A stretch of 64,000 bases of DNA from Comamonas testosteroni (lineage in GTDB: Bacteria > Pseudomonadota > Gammaproteobacteria > Burkholderiales > Burkholderiaceae_C). The DNA is taken from NCBI RefSeq assembly GCF_014076415.1, contig NZ_CP043568.1:5456001-5520000 (forward strand), written 5' to 3'. Within the stretch, counting starts at the first letter, position 1; each line of letters begins with the position of its first letter. Shown here piece after piece: positions 52,161 through 60,621 of the stretch. The translations under genes and the position numbers were made by a program. Below the pieces are notes generated by a model that had not been told where the DNA came from, did not search any database, and was given only the letters and a program-made list of their open reading frames with translations.

Positions 52161-52814
52161 TCAGTTCATGCTGGAGCGATCCTCGACCACAGGGGCGGCC
52201 TTGGATGTTGCTGCAGCCAGTTCATCTTCGGAGATGACCTCGAACAGGCGCACAACCTTGCTTACATCGTTGACGCCACGGGCAATCTCGGCAGCCCGCT
52301 TGGATTCGCGCGGCGTGACTATGCCCATCAGATAGACCACGTTGTTCTCGGTCACGACCTTGATGGCCGAGGATGAAATGTCCTTGGCGTTGACCAGACT
52401 GGCCTTGACCTTGGTCGTGATCAGAGAATCCTGGGAGCGCTGACCCAGAGTGGCCGTGAAAGGCGCGACCTCGATCTCGTTATAGACCTGGCGTACCGTG
52501 GATTGTTCGCGCACCAGCTTCTCGATGGTCGCCTTGTCCGTCGCATTGCCTGCCTGGCCGGTCAGCAGCACTACACGGTTGTAGCTGGTGGCGCTGACGC
52601 GGGCCTTGTCGCCCATCACCTCGCTGATGCGATTGCCTGCACGCAGCTCTATGCCCTGGTCCTCAACCTGAGTGCCGGTGGTGCGCCTGTCCACCGCCGA
52701 CATACCGGCCACAGCGGCACCGCCACCCACCAGAGCCACGCAACCGCTCAAGGCACCGCCCAGAGCGGCGACGGTCAGGGCCGCACATGCAACACGGGTC
52801 CACTTCAACTTCAT
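52161..52814 (-). CDS. dolP: Outer-membrane BON-domain lipoprotein (DolP/YraP-like)
   Basis: The 217-residue protein has a lipoprotein signal with lipobox LSGC (cysteine about 25) and two BON domains (about 50-115 and 125-195), the first with DKARVSATSYNRVVLLTGQA and the second with SSAIKVVTENNVVYLMGIVT. DolP binds anionic phospholipids at division sites and supports outer-membrane integrity in E. coli. Its ATG overlaps the SIS gene stop (ATGA), so they are translationally coupled. The yraN, SIS-isomerase, BON order matches E. coli yraN-diaA-dolP. Confidence 0.88.
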   Translation of the reverse strand: MKLKWTRVACAALTVAALGGALSGCVALVGGGAAVAGMSAVDRRTTGTQVEDQGIELRAGNRISEVMGDKARVSATSYNRVVLLTGQAGNATDKATIEKLVREQSTVRQVYNEIEVAPFTATLGQRSQDSLITTKVKASLVNAKDISSSAIKVVTENNVVYLMGIVTPRESKRAAEIARGVNDVSKVVRLFEVISEDELAAATSKAAPVVEDRSSMN

Positions 52815-53419
52815 AAAGGCATCTCCTGGTCACCAAGCAGTTGAGAGTCCACACCATCGGCCAGACAGTGCAGGATCAAGGTATGGGTTTCGCGCACACG
52901 CGCCGCACGGTCGTGGGGAACGCAGATCAGCACATCGGTCTCGCGCACGGCGGTGGCCAGATTGCCGCCGGTGCGGCCTGTCAACACCACGGCCATCATG
53001 TCGCGCTCGTGGGCGGCTTCCAGGGCCTCCAGCACGGCCGTGTCGTTGCCGGTCACCGACATAAGCAGCAGCAGGTCGCCGGGCTGCCCCAGCGCCCGCA
53101 CCTGACGCGCCAGATACTGGCTGGCATTGCCGCCCGAGCCCGTGGCTCCCACGCTGCCCAGCAGGCCGCCATCGGAAGTCAGGGCCACGGCCGCCAGCTC
53201 GGGACGATCGCGCTCGAACCCTGTCACGCACAGGGAGGCAAATAACTGGGCATCGCTGGCCGAAACACCCGTACCGCAGGCCAGCACCTTGCCGCCGCCC
53301 GTCACGCAGGCCAGCATGGCCTGTACGGCGGAAGCAATAGGTTGGCTCAGCGCCTGGGCGGCCTGGTACTTCAGGTCGGCACTGTCGATGAAATGCTGTT
53401 GAATTCGTTGCTCTAGCAT
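52811..53419 (-). CDS. diaA: SIS-domain phosphoheptose-isomerase-like protein (DiaA/GmhA family)
   Basis: The 202-residue protein is one SIS domain: an N-terminal helix (MLEQRIQQHFIDSADLKYQA), GGKVLACGTGVSASDAQLFA, SDGGLLGSVGA, PGDLLLLMSVTGNDTAVLEA and AVVLTGRTGGNLATAV, and the C-terminal RVRETHTLILHCLADGVDSQ. DiaA promotes DnaA loading at the origin in E. coli, and GmhA makes heptose for LPS; synteny with yraN and dolP favours DiaA. The catalytic residues of GmhA were not verified. It ends with a 4-base overlap into the BON gene. Confidence 0.82.
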   Translation of the reverse strand: MLEQRIQQHFIDSADLKYQAAQALSQPIASAVQAMLACVTGGGKVLACGTGVSASDAQLFASLCVTGFERDRPELAAVALTSDGGLLGSVGATGSGGNASQYLARQVRALGQPGDLLLLMSVTGNDTAVLEALEAAHERDMMAVVLTGRTGGNLATAVRETDVLICVPHDRAARVRETHTLILHCLADGVDSQLLGDQEMPL

Positions 53420-53508
53420 GGAGGCCCGATGATACCCGCCACCTGTTATCTCTTTGGTAGCAAACCGTTATTTGCGCATCAGTGTTGCGCACAACTATGA
53501 CGCGGCGA

Positions 53509-53910
53509 CTAAAGCGCCTCGAATGCCGCTTGGAGCCACTCGATGTGCATCTGGGTCCCGGAGCTGTCGACCAGCACCACATCAAAGCGGCATGGCGGCG
53601 CTGCCGCAAGCCTCATCAGATAGTATCTGGCGGCCAGCACGATGCGCTGCTGCTTGAGGCGGCCGATGCTGCCGCCGGCACCGCCGAAGCGCTCGGTGTT
53701 GCGGCTGCGGACTTCGACGAACACCAAAGACCCGTCGCGGTCACGCAGGATCAAATCGATTTCGCCGCCACCACGGCCCGGCGTCCGATAATTGCGCTCG
53801 ACAAGCTTCAGGCCCCGCGTCTGCAAATGGGCCAACGCGGCATCCTCGGCCTGCTGCCCACGTGCGGTTGTGCTTTGCGCCGGCTTGGGCCGCTTTCCAA
53901 GGAAATCCAT
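53509..53910 (-). CDS. yraN: YraN family (UPF0102) endonuclease-fold protein
   Basis: The 133-residue protein matches YraN/UPF0102: TTARGQQAEDAALAHLQTRG, LKLVERNYRTPGRGGGEIDL, LVFVEVRSRNTERFGGA, and IGRLKQQRIVLAARYYLMRL. The E-D-E-x-K residues (EIDL and FVEVR) resemble PD-(D/E)XK nucleases, suggesting a DNA role next to rsmI and diaA, which is inference. Its ATG (53910-53908) shares its first base with the rsmI TTG start on the other strand, and its AGAGG ribosome site lies within the rsmI coding sequence. Confidence 0.9.
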   Translation of the reverse strand: MDFLGKRPKPAQSTTARGQQAEDAALAHLQTRGLKLVERNYRTPGRGGGEIDLILRDRDGSLVFVEVRSRNTERFGGAGGSIGRLKQQRIVLAARYYLMRLAAAPPCRFDVVLVDSSGTQMHIEWLQAAFEAL

Positions 53911-53925
53911 TGACTACCTCTTTCG
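53897..53925. promoter_or_regulatory. Overlapping divergent translation starts with mutually embedded ribosome sites
   Basis: The bases CATTG at 53908-53912 contain the yraN ATG (minus) and the rsmI TTG (plus), sharing base 53910. AAGGAAA before the TTG lies inside yraN codons 2-4, and AGAGG on the minus strand lies inside rsmI codons 3-5. There is no intergenic space, so promoters must lie inside the opposite gene. Confidence 0.65.
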
Positions 53926-54833
53926 CCTCTGCACTGACTGCCGCACATGACGCGGCCGCTTCCCAGCATTATCCGCAGGGAGCCCTGTATGTGGTGGCGA
54001 CGCCGATCGGCAATCTGGCCGACATCAGCCTGCGCTCGCTGCATGTGCTGCAGATCGTGGACTGCATCGCCTGCGAAGACACGCGCCACACCCAGGGCAT
54101 GCTGCGCAGCTACGGGCTGGACCGCCCCGGCAGCCAGCTGCTGGCCGTGCATCAGCACAACGAGGCAGAAGCCGCACAACAGGTGATCGAGCGCCTGCAG
54201 CAAGGTCAGCGCATCGCCTATGTCAGCGATGCAGGAACGCCCGGCGTCAGCGACCCGGGCGCGCGCCTGTGCGCGGCGCTGCAGGCCGTTGGTCTGCGCA
54301 GCATTCCTCTACCCGGAGCCAGCAGTGTGACATCGGCCATCAGCGTGGCCGGTGCCGTCACGCCGCCACAGGGCGAAAGCGGTTTTGTGTTTGCCGGCTT
54401 CCTGCCCACCAAGAATGCCGAACGGCTGGCTGCCGTGCAGAAGCTGGCTGACCAGCCGCGTTGCACCGTGCTGCTGGAGGCGCCGCATCGCATCATCGAG
54501 CTGGCCCAGGCCCTGGCCCTGCTGGGCGAGCGTCGCGTCACGCTCGCGCGCGAGATCACCAAACAGTTTGAAGACATCGCCAGCATGCCGGCCCACGAGC
54601 TGGCAGCCTGGCTGCAGGCCTCGCCGCAGCGCGTCAAGGGCGAGTTCGCCATCGTGCTGCACCCTGTGACGGTGCAACAGGAGTCGGGCGAGGCCGAGCG
54701 CGTGCTCAAGCTGCTGCTGGCCGAGTTACCGACCAGGACGGCCGTGAAACTGGCCGCCGAAATCACGGGAGCCAGCCGCAACACGCTCTACGACCGGGCG
54801 CTGGAGCTCAAGCGGGCTGCCGAAGAAGAATAA
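53910..54833 (+). CDS. rsmI: 16S rRNA (cytidine-2'-O)-methyltransferase RsmI
   Basis: The 307-residue protein has the tetrapyrrole-methylase-like fold of RsmI: LYVVATPIGNLADISLRSLH, the SAM site IACEDTRHTQGMLRSYG, VSDAGTPGVSDPGARLC, GASSVTSAISVAGAV, GFLPTK, EAPHRIIELAQAL, and REITKQFED near the C terminus. It 2'-O-methylates C1402 of 16S rRNA. The TTG at 53910 is preferred because AAGGAAA sits five bases before it and an upstream GTG (53862) would lie deep in yraN. It diverges from yraN, as in many proteobacteria. Confidence 0.93.
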   Translation: MTTSFASALTAAHDAAASQHYPQGALYVVATPIGNLADISLRSLHVLQIVDCIACEDTRHTQGMLRSYGLDRPGSQLLAVHQHNEAEAAQQVIERLQQGQRIAYVSDAGTPGVSDPGARLCAALQAVGLRSIPLPGASSVTSAISVAGAVTPPQGESGFVFAGFLPTKNAERLAAVQKLADQPRCTVLLEAPHRIIELAQALALLGERRVTLAREITKQFEDIASMPAHELAAWLQASPQRVKGEFAIVLHPVTVQQESGEAERVLKLLLAELPTRTAVKLAAEITGASRNTLYDRALELKRAAEEE

Positions 54834-54837
54834 GCGC

Positions 54838-54924
54838 GTCAACCGGGCGCGGCACCAACCAGAGACGCCTGGCAAGGGCCGCCCCGCAGAACAGGTGTCG
54901 TCCGTAGCGGCTCAGGGGGCTTCA
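54838..54924. repeat. Dispersed palindromic intergenic repeat, short copy after rsmI
   Basis: CCAGAGACGCCTGGCAAGGG, then GGTGTCGTCCGTAGCGGCTC and AGGGGGC form a shortened copy in the convergent gap between rsmI and the Hsp70-like gene; it may act as terminator for either side. Confidence 0.6.
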
Positions 54925-54927
54925 GGC

Positions 54928-56178
54928 TCAGGCGTAGGCCAGACCGGTTGCCACACCACCAAACAGGTCGCCTTCGACCTGCGGCACATCGGGGAAAGCG
55001 ACGCGCAGCGCATCGCGCAGGGTACGCAGGGCCGACGAGCCGCCGGTCAGATAGATGGCGTCTGGTGCCGCCACGCCGGCCTGGCGCACACAGTCCTGCG
55101 CGCATTCGACCACCTGCAGCAGCAAGCCCTGCAACTGCTCCTGCAGAACCTCCGGGGAGATGGCCGCTGGCAGGTCCTGCTCCAGCCAGTCCAGCGCAAT
55201 GGCCGAGGCCGCATGGCTTTGCGAAGCCGCAATCTTGGCCTGCTCCACCGCATCGGCCAGCCTATGGCCTTCGCGCCAGTCCAGTACCTTCATCAGGCGC
55301 TGGTGCAGTTGCTGATCGCTGTAATCGCTCTTGAGGCCGCGCGCCGAAGCCAGGGCCTTGGCCGTGTACAGCCACTGGATCAGATGCCAGGTGGAGAGAT
55401 CGAAGAACACGCTGCTGGGCACCTCGCGCCCGCTGGGGCCGATGTGCTTGTAGCCCAGCAGCGGCATGACCTGGGCCACATTGAGGCGATGGTCGAAATC
55501 CGTGCCCCCGATATGCACGCCGGTGGTGGCCAGAATGTCCTGGGTACGGTCGACATGCCCGGCCTGTTGCGGGCCGAGACGCACCACTGTGAAGTCCGAG
55601 GTGCCGCCACCGATATCGACCACCAGCACCAGCTGTTCCTCACCCAGGCGCTGCTCGTAGTCCAGTGCCGCCGCAATCGGCTCCAGCTGAAAGCTGACTT
55701 CACCCAGGCCGGCAGCGCGCGCCGCAGCGGCCAGGGCATCCTGCGCCTGGCGGTCTCGCTCCGGGTGCTCGTCGACAAAATGCACGGGACGCCCCAGCAC
55801 CACACGCTCCGGCAGACGACCGTCCAGCGCCCGGCGCGCCTGATCGGCCACGCGCTTGAGAAAGATCGCGATGATGTCCTGGTAGCTGACGAGCTGCTCG
55901 TGCACCGCAGTCTTTTCCAGCAGCAGGCTGCTGCCCAGCAGGCTTTTGAGGGAACGCATCAGACGCCCTTCCTCACCCGCCAGGTACTGCTGCATGGCAT
56001 CGCGGCCGAAATGCGTGCTGTGCTCTTCGGTATTGAAGAACAGTGCCGTGGGCATGCCGGTGGCAGCGCCTTCCAGCGGCAGCAGACTGGCGGTCTTGCC
56101 AGGCAGGCGATAGGCGGCAGCAGAGTTGGAGGTTCCGAAATCGATGCCCAGAGTGGCAGGCGTGAGAGCTGTGATCAT
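54928..56178 (-). CDS. yegD: Hsp70-family chaperone-like ATPase (YegD type)
   Basis: The 416-residue protein is an actin/Hsp70 ATPase domain: the phosphate-1 loop LGIDFGTSNSAAAYRLPG near the start, LGRPVHFVDEHPERDRQAQD, phosphate-2 loop VLVVDIGGGTSDFTVVRLGP, and the adenosine-binding AIYLTGGSSALRTLRDALR near the C terminus. It lacks the substrate-binding beta-domain and lid of DnaK, as in E. coli YegD. The ATG at 56178 precedes the nucleotide-binding strand; the upstream frame is shadow. Function of YegD proteins is unknown. It lies downstream of the VOC gene on the same strand after a hairpin terminator, so it likely has its own promoter. Confidence 0.88.
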   Translation of the reverse strand: MITALTPATLGIDFGTSNSAAAYRLPGKTASLLPLEGAATGMPTALFFNTEEHSTHFGRDAMQQYLAGEEGRLMRSLKSLLGSSLLLEKTAVHEQLVSYQDIIAIFLKRVADQARRALDGRLPERVVLGRPVHFVDEHPERDRQAQDALAAAARAAGLGEVSFQLEPIAAALDYEQRLGEEQLVLVVDIGGGTSDFTVVRLGPQQAGHVDRTQDILATTGVHIGGTDFDHRLNVAQVMPLLGYKHIGPSGREVPSSVFFDLSTWHLIQWLYTAKALASARGLKSDYSDQQLHQRLMKVLDWREGHRLADAVEQAKIAASQSHAASAIALDWLEQDLPAAISPEVLQEQLQGLLLQVVECAQDCVRQAGVAAPDAIYLTGGSSALRTLRDALRVAFPDVPQVEGDLFGGVATGLAYA

Positions 56179-56235
56179 GAAAGGCGGCGCTGCACCACGC
56201 CGGCCCGCAAAGGCTGACGCGGCCGCAACGAAAAC

Positions 56236-56251
56236 GCCCACTGGAGTGGGC
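56236..56251 (-). terminator. Terminator after the VOC gene
   Basis: GCCCACT and AGTGGGC form a 7-bp stem with a 2-base loop and are followed on the minus strand by GTTTTCG. A second, longer stem GGGGCGCTA/TAGCGCCCC with loop TTC lies at 56265-56285, just beyond the VOC stop codon. Confidence 0.55.
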
Positions 56252-56296
56252 ATGGGTGTCAGCGGGGGCGCTATTCTAGCGCCCCTGTTATTGGAC

Positions 56297-57118
56297 CTAG
56301 GCGGCGGCGGTTTCCACCTCGATCCCGGAATGCGGTGCCAGTTCAATGCGCACCCCATGGGTGGCCACTTCGTCCAGCCCCTCTGCTGCTGCCTGCTGCG
56401 GCACTGACAGCACGACCGCATAAGGGCCTTCACCGCGCGTGGCCAGTCTTTGGGCCAGGGGGCCCGCAGCCCGCATGGGTGCGGCCAGCACCAGCTCGGT
56501 GGTGCCCAGACCCAGCGACACCTGCTGCGTGCTGTCGTCGGCCGAGACCCGCAGCGGGCCGACGCTCACTGCATCGCCGAGCAATGCCCGCCAGCGCGCC
56601 AGACTGGCCTGCAGGTCCTGCACCGCCACCTCCAGACGGGCCACGCCGGTCACGCCATTGGGATGCACGCGGGACTGGCCTTCGGGCACGCGCAAGACTC
56701 GCGGCGTCAGGTCGCCGCACAGAAACGGAAGATCCTGGCTGTGGGCGCGTGCATTGCGCCAGCGCAGCTGCTCTCCGTCGGGACGCAGACGTCCGCCTTC
56801 ATAAGGGGCTTCATAGCCAAGGCCGCGCGCCTGGGCCGCTGCCACCACGGCGCCGGTCTCGGACGGCAGCAGGGCGAAGTCGACCAGCCCCTCGCCGTGC
56901 TGCTGCAGCTGCTGCCACCAGCGCTCCTCGGGCGCTGGCGCACGCCAGGCAATGAGCTCGAAATAGACGCCGTCAGCAAAGACCACCAGGGCGTTGTGCG
57001 TGGAGCGGCCTGGGTGCTCGCCGCCGCGCAGCACGTTGAAACCCAGGGACTGATAGTCGGCAATCGTGCGCTCCAGGTCCTGGACCGCGATGACGATATG
57101 GTCGAGTGGCAGGCTCAT
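56297..57118 (-). CDS. VOC superfamily protein (glyoxalase-like)
   Basis: The 273-residue protein has a glyoxalase/VOC pattern in two beta-alpha-beta-beta-beta halves: LPLDHIVIAVQDLERTIADY at the N terminus with the His metal ligand, HNALVVFADGVYFELIAWRA, and a second start GVTGVARLEVAVQDLQASLA in the C-terminal half. It resembles Glyoxalase-like domain proteins (PF13468) of unknown substrate. The ATG at 57118 has no strong ribosome site. It follows the OsmC-like gene by 22 bp and is probably co-transcribed, suggesting shared handling of a reactive compound; this is inference. Confidence 0.8.
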   Translation of the reverse strand: MSLPLDHIVIAVQDLERTIADYQSLGFNVLRGGEHPGRSTHNALVVFADGVYFELIAWRAPAPEERWWQQLQQHGEGLVDFALLPSETGAVVAAAQARGLGYEAPYEGGRLRPDGEQLRWRNARAHSQDLPFLCGDLTPRVLRVPEGQSRVHPNGVTGVARLEVAVQDLQASLARWRALLGDAVSVGPLRVSADDSTQQVSLGLGTTELVLAAPMRAAGPLAQRLATRGEGPYAVVLSVPQQAAAEGLDEVATHGVRIELAPHSGIEVETAAA

Positions 57119-57140
57119 GCAAAAGTCTTTCTAAAGGTTA

Positions 57141-57692
57141 TCAGGCCGCCAGGCGCTCGGGCGCGCTGGAGTCGGTATGGCGCACTTCGGCGCGGATGGA
57201 CTGGGGGCTGCGCAGCAGGTTGAGGATGGGGCAGGTTCGCTCCACGGCCTCGAACAGCGCATCGATCTCGGCGCGGCTGGCCGGCGAATCGATATGCACG
57301 GTGTAACCGATATCGTGCGGCCAGATCGGCGTCGCTTCGTGGCCGGGCTTGCCGCCGCGCGGGTCGATGATGCCCGTGACCTCGACCTCCAGGCTCTCCA
57401 GCGGCACCTGGCGCTCGGCCGCCTGGATCAGAAAGATATGGGTCACGCAGGTGCCCAGCACGCCCAGTTGCAGCTCGGGCGAGCTGGGGCCCAGGTTGTA
57501 GCCTGCGAAATCGGGCGGGCTGTCGCTGATGACCTGGTGTTCGCGGATGCGCAGACGGCGCACACCGCTGCGCCCCTCGGCACGCACGCTGGCCTTGAGT
57601 CTGGCGGCCTGGGCCGTGCCCGCCGCAATGGCGGCGCTGCGTGCCAGCACGGCGGCGCGTTTTTCGGAAAGATATTCGTTGAGATGACTCAT
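57141..57692 (-). CDS. OsmC-family peroxiredoxin-like protein
   Basis: The 183-residue protein shows OsmC features: a conserved helix region with a reactive cysteine in QLGVLGTCVTHIFLIQAAER, a strand-rich N terminus (VRRLRIREHQVISDSPPDFA), and a C-terminal ERTCPILNLLRSP carrying the second cysteine. OsmC/Ohr proteins reduce organic or sulfur-linked peroxides through the cysteine pair. The ATG at 57692 (MSHLNEYLSEKRAAV) starts at the family N terminus; the longer frame is unsupported. It diverges from a sulfur- or peptide-type ABC operon, which fits oxidative or sulfur metabolism but does not prove it. Confidence 0.82.
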   Translation of the reverse strand: MSHLNEYLSEKRAAVLARSAAIAAGTAQAARLKASVRAEGRSGVRRLRIREHQVISDSPPDFAGYNLGPSSPELQLGVLGTCVTHIFLIQAAERQVPLESLEVEVTGIIDPRGGKPGHEATPIWPHDIGYTVHIDSPASRAEIDALFEAVERTCPILNLLRSPQSIRAEVRHTDSSAPERLAA

Positions 57693-57931
57693 GAGCGGGC
57701 CTTCGATAAAGGAATGCCAGGCCATTGTTGTGAGAGCGGCGCGTCGGGCCAACAAAGGAATTCGTCTGCGCTTATGCGCGCAGCAAATATGCAGGCTCAC
57801 GCTGCTTAGTTGTTTTTCGCATAACGATGCTACTCAATATATGAGCACAAATATTTGGCGTCAATAGCATGAGAACCATGAATCCGGTCGGTCGCTGCGG
57901 CGATGCGTCCGGAACCTGAGTTTTCAGCGCC

Positions 57932-59659
57932 ATGTGGCGACGAGGTATGAACGTGTTTTTCCCTTCGCAGACGGATCCATCGATAAAACAGCCGGTGCAC
58001 AAGCCGGCCCAACGCCGAGCCCTATGGGCCGCAGTGGCGGTACTGACGGGCGGCATGCTGCTGGCCGGCTGCTCCAGGCAATCCGGCACGGCCCAGGCCG
58101 GCGCCTCGGCGGAACCGGTCCAGGGTGGCACCCTGGTCTACCTCGAACAGCAGGCACACACCAATCTCTATCCGCCTGCCGGGGGCTTCTATCCCAACGG
58201 CGGTGTGCTCAACCAGATCACGGACAAGCTGACCTATCAGGACCCCGAGACACTGGAGATCCAGCCCTGGATCGCCGAGTCCTGGACCGTGAACGCCGAT
58301 GCCACCGAGTACAGCTTCAAGCTGCGCTCCGGCGTGAGCTTCTCGGACGGATCGCCGCTGGACGCGGCCGCCGTGGCGCGCAACTTCGACACCTATGGCC
58401 TGGGCAACAAGGCGCTCAAGCAGCCGGTTTCCGAGGTCATCAACAATTACGAACGCAGCGAAGTCGTCGATCCGCTGACCGTGAAATTCTTCTTCAAGAA
58501 ACCCTCGCCGGGCTTTCTCCAGGGCACTTCGGTGATCGGCTCGGGCCTGGTCTCGCCGGCCACGCTGGATCGTCCATTCGAGGAGCTTGGCGATGCCACG
58601 CGCATCATAGGTTCGGGCCCCTTCGTGGTGGCCAGCGAGACCCTGGGCAAGGAGCTGGTGCTCAAGGCGCGCAAGGACTACAGCTGGGGCCCGGCCAAGC
58701 TGGCCCACCAGGGCCGCGCACGCCTGGATGAAGTCAAGTTCATCGTCACGCCCGAGGACAGCGTGCGCATAGGCGCACTGCTGGCCGGCCAGGCCGGCTT
58801 CATCCGCCAGGTCCAGGCCTATGACGAAAAGCGCGTGGAGCAGCAGAAGTTCGCCATCTATGCGCCTTCCACGCGGGGCGTGAACAACAGCATCGCCATC
58901 CGTCCCGACAACGCCCTGGTGGCCGATCTCAAGGTGCGCCAGGCCCTGCTGCATGGCACCAATACCAAGGAGATTGTGGAAACCCTCTTCTCGCCGCGCT
59001 ACCCGCAGGCACGCTCGGTGATCGCCTCCACGGCAGCCGGCTATGTGGACCTGTCGGCCAAGCTGGTCTTTGACGAGGCCAGGGCCAGACAATTGCTTGA
59101 CGAGGCCGGCTGGAGCCTGGGCGCCAACGGCCTGCGCCAGAAGAACGGCCAGGACTTCGTGCTCTCGACCTACGAATCACTGCCCCAGCCGCAGAACAAG
59201 GAAACCCTGCAGCTCGTGGCCCAGCAATGGGCCAGGTTGGGCATCAAGCTCAATGTGCTGGCCGGAGACTCGGGCAGCCGCACGGTGGACACGCTGGACC
59301 CCGACAAGACCGGCGTGCTTCCGGGCATGGTGGGCCGCGCCGATCCCGACGTGATCAAGAGCAATTACTACCCGAGCAACCGCAATGTACTGCTGCAAAA
59401 AGGCGGTGTGAGCCAGAAGGTCAAGTCCTTCGAGGACGGCAAGCTCAACCGCCTGTTCGATGCTATTGCTGCCGAGACCGATGCCAACCGACGCCTGGCG
59501 CTGACCGGCGAGGTGCAGAACTATCTGATCGATCAGGCCTATGTGATCCCGATCTTCGAGGAGCCCCAGGCCTTCGCGGGTGCGACCTGGGTGCGTGAGG
59601 TGGGCTTCGAGGCCGTGGGCCGTCCCAGCTTCTACAGCACCTGGCTGGCCAAGCGCTGA
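57932..59659 (+). CDS. Family-5 ABC transporter substrate-binding lipoprotein (TIGR04028/KPN_01854-like)
   Basis: The 575-residue protein has a lipobox (LLAGC, cysteine at about 47) and the SBP_bac_5 pattern: GGTLVYLEQQAHTNLYPPAG, ITDKLTYQDPETLEIQPWIA, YSFKLRSGVSFSDGSPLDAA, RARLDEVKFIVTPEDSVRIG and VRQALLHGTNTKEIVETLF. I recall a family named after Klebsiella KPN_01854 in which such a protein, two permeases, an ATPase and a luciferase-like monooxygenase form one operon, and this order is identical. Start: ATG at 57932, or 57947 with a close GAGG. The ligand is unknown; a sulfur compound is plausible because luciferase-like partners often desulfonate, but unproven. Confidence 0.78.
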   Translation: MWRRGMNVFFPSQTDPSIKQPVHKPAQRRALWAAVAVLTGGMLLAGCSRQSGTAQAGASAEPVQGGTLVYLEQQAHTNLYPPAGGFYPNGGVLNQITDKLTYQDPETLEIQPWIAESWTVNADATEYSFKLRSGVSFSDGSPLDAAAVARNFDTYGLGNKALKQPVSEVINNYERSEVVDPLTVKFFFKKPSPGFLQGTSVIGSGLVSPATLDRPFEELGDATRIIGSGPFVVASETLGKELVLKARKDYSWGPAKLAHQGRARLDEVKFIVTPEDSVRIGALLAGQAGFIRQVQAYDEKRVEQQKFAIYAPSTRGVNNSIAIRPDNALVADLKVRQALLHGTNTKEIVETLFSPRYPQARSVIASTAAGYVDLSAKLVFDEARARQLLDEAGWSLGANGLRQKNGQDFVLSTYESLPQPQNKETLQLVAQQWARLGIKLNVLAGDSGSRTVDTLDPDKTGVLPGMVGRADPDVIKSNYYPSNRNVLLQKGGVSQKVKSFEDGKLNRLFDAIAAETDANRRLALTGEVQNYLIDQAYVIPIFEEPQAFAGATWVREVGFEAVGRPSFYSTWLAKR

Positions 59660-59673
59660 CAAAGGAATCGCCC

Positions 59674-60621
59674 ATGCCTCGCCACTATCTGCTTGGCCGC
59701 ATCGCACAGGCCGCCCTGGTGCTGTGGGCGGCTTTCACCGCCTCCTTCATACTGCTGCAACTGCTGCCGGGCGACGCCGTGCTGATCAAGTTCCTGAACC
59801 CCGAGCTGGGCCTGGGCCCGCAGGAGATCGCCGACATCCGCGCCGCCTATGGCGCCGACCAGCCCGTCTGGCAGCAATACCTGCACACGCTGGCTCAGTT
59901 CCTCACGGGCCATTTCGGCTACTCGCTGCAGGCCGGCGTTCCCGTGAGCCAGGGCCTGGCCACCAGTCTGCCGCCCACGCTGCGCCTGGCGGCCCTGGGC
60001 TTTTCCACGGCGGCGCTGCTGGCCATCGCTCTGGCGGCCGCAGCCAGCCTCGCGCCGCTGGCCTGGCTGCGCAATGCCCTGCAAGCCCTGCCCTCGGTCT
60101 TCGTCTCCGTGCCCGTTTTCTGGCTGGGCATCATGCTGATCCAGGTGCTGTCCTTCCGTCTGGGCTGGATTCCCGTCATCAATCCCGGCCCCTGGGAAGG
60201 CCTGGTCCTTCCCACGCTGACGCTGGCCATCCCCATTTCGGCGCCACTGGCCCAGATCCTGCTGCGCAATATCGACACCATGCTGGCCCAGCCCTTCGTG
60301 GCCGTGGCGCGCGCCAAGGGCGCCTCTCGCGCCTGGGTGCTGCTGCACCATGTGGCGCGCAATGCCTTGCTGCCCACCTTGACGATTGCCGGCGTGCTGT
60401 TCGGCGAGCTGCTGGCCGGTGCCGTGGTCACCGAGGCCGTGTTCGGCCTCAACGGCCTGGGCACGCTGACCCAGCAGGCCGTGGGCAACCAGGACACGGC
60501 CGTGCTCCAGGCCGTGGTCGTCGTCTCGGCCGCCGCCTTCGTGCTCATCAACCTCGCCGTGGACCTGCTCTACCCGCTGCTCGATCCTCGTTTGCGTCAT
60601 TCTGTGGAGAACCGGGCATGA
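59674..60621 (+). CDS. ABC transporter permease (DppB type)
   Basis: The 315-residue protein has six predicted membrane helices, an N-terminal LLGRIAQAALVLWAAFTASF, and the DppB/OppB-type EAA loop FVAVARAKGASRAWVLLHHV followed by ARNALLPTLTI. It forms half of the channel for the binding-protein-dependent transporter encoded around it. It starts 14 bp after the binding-protein stop with an AAAGGAA ribosome site and overlaps the next permease gene by ATGA, showing tight operon structure. Confidence 0.92.
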   Translation: MPRHYLLGRIAQAALVLWAAFTASFILLQLLPGDAVLIKFLNPELGLGPQEIADIRAAYGADQPVWQQYLHTLAQFLTGHFGYSLQAGVPVSQGLATSLPPTLRLAALGFSTAALLAIALAAAASLAPLAWLRNALQALPSVFVSVPVFWLGIMLIQVLSFRLGWIPVINPGPWEGLVLPTLTLAIPISAPLAQILLRNIDTMLAQPFVAVARAKGASRAWVLLHHVARNALLPTLTIAGVLFGELLAGAVVTEAVFGLNGLGTLTQQAVGNQDTAVLQAVVVVSAAAFVLINLAVDLLYPLLDPRLRHSVENRA

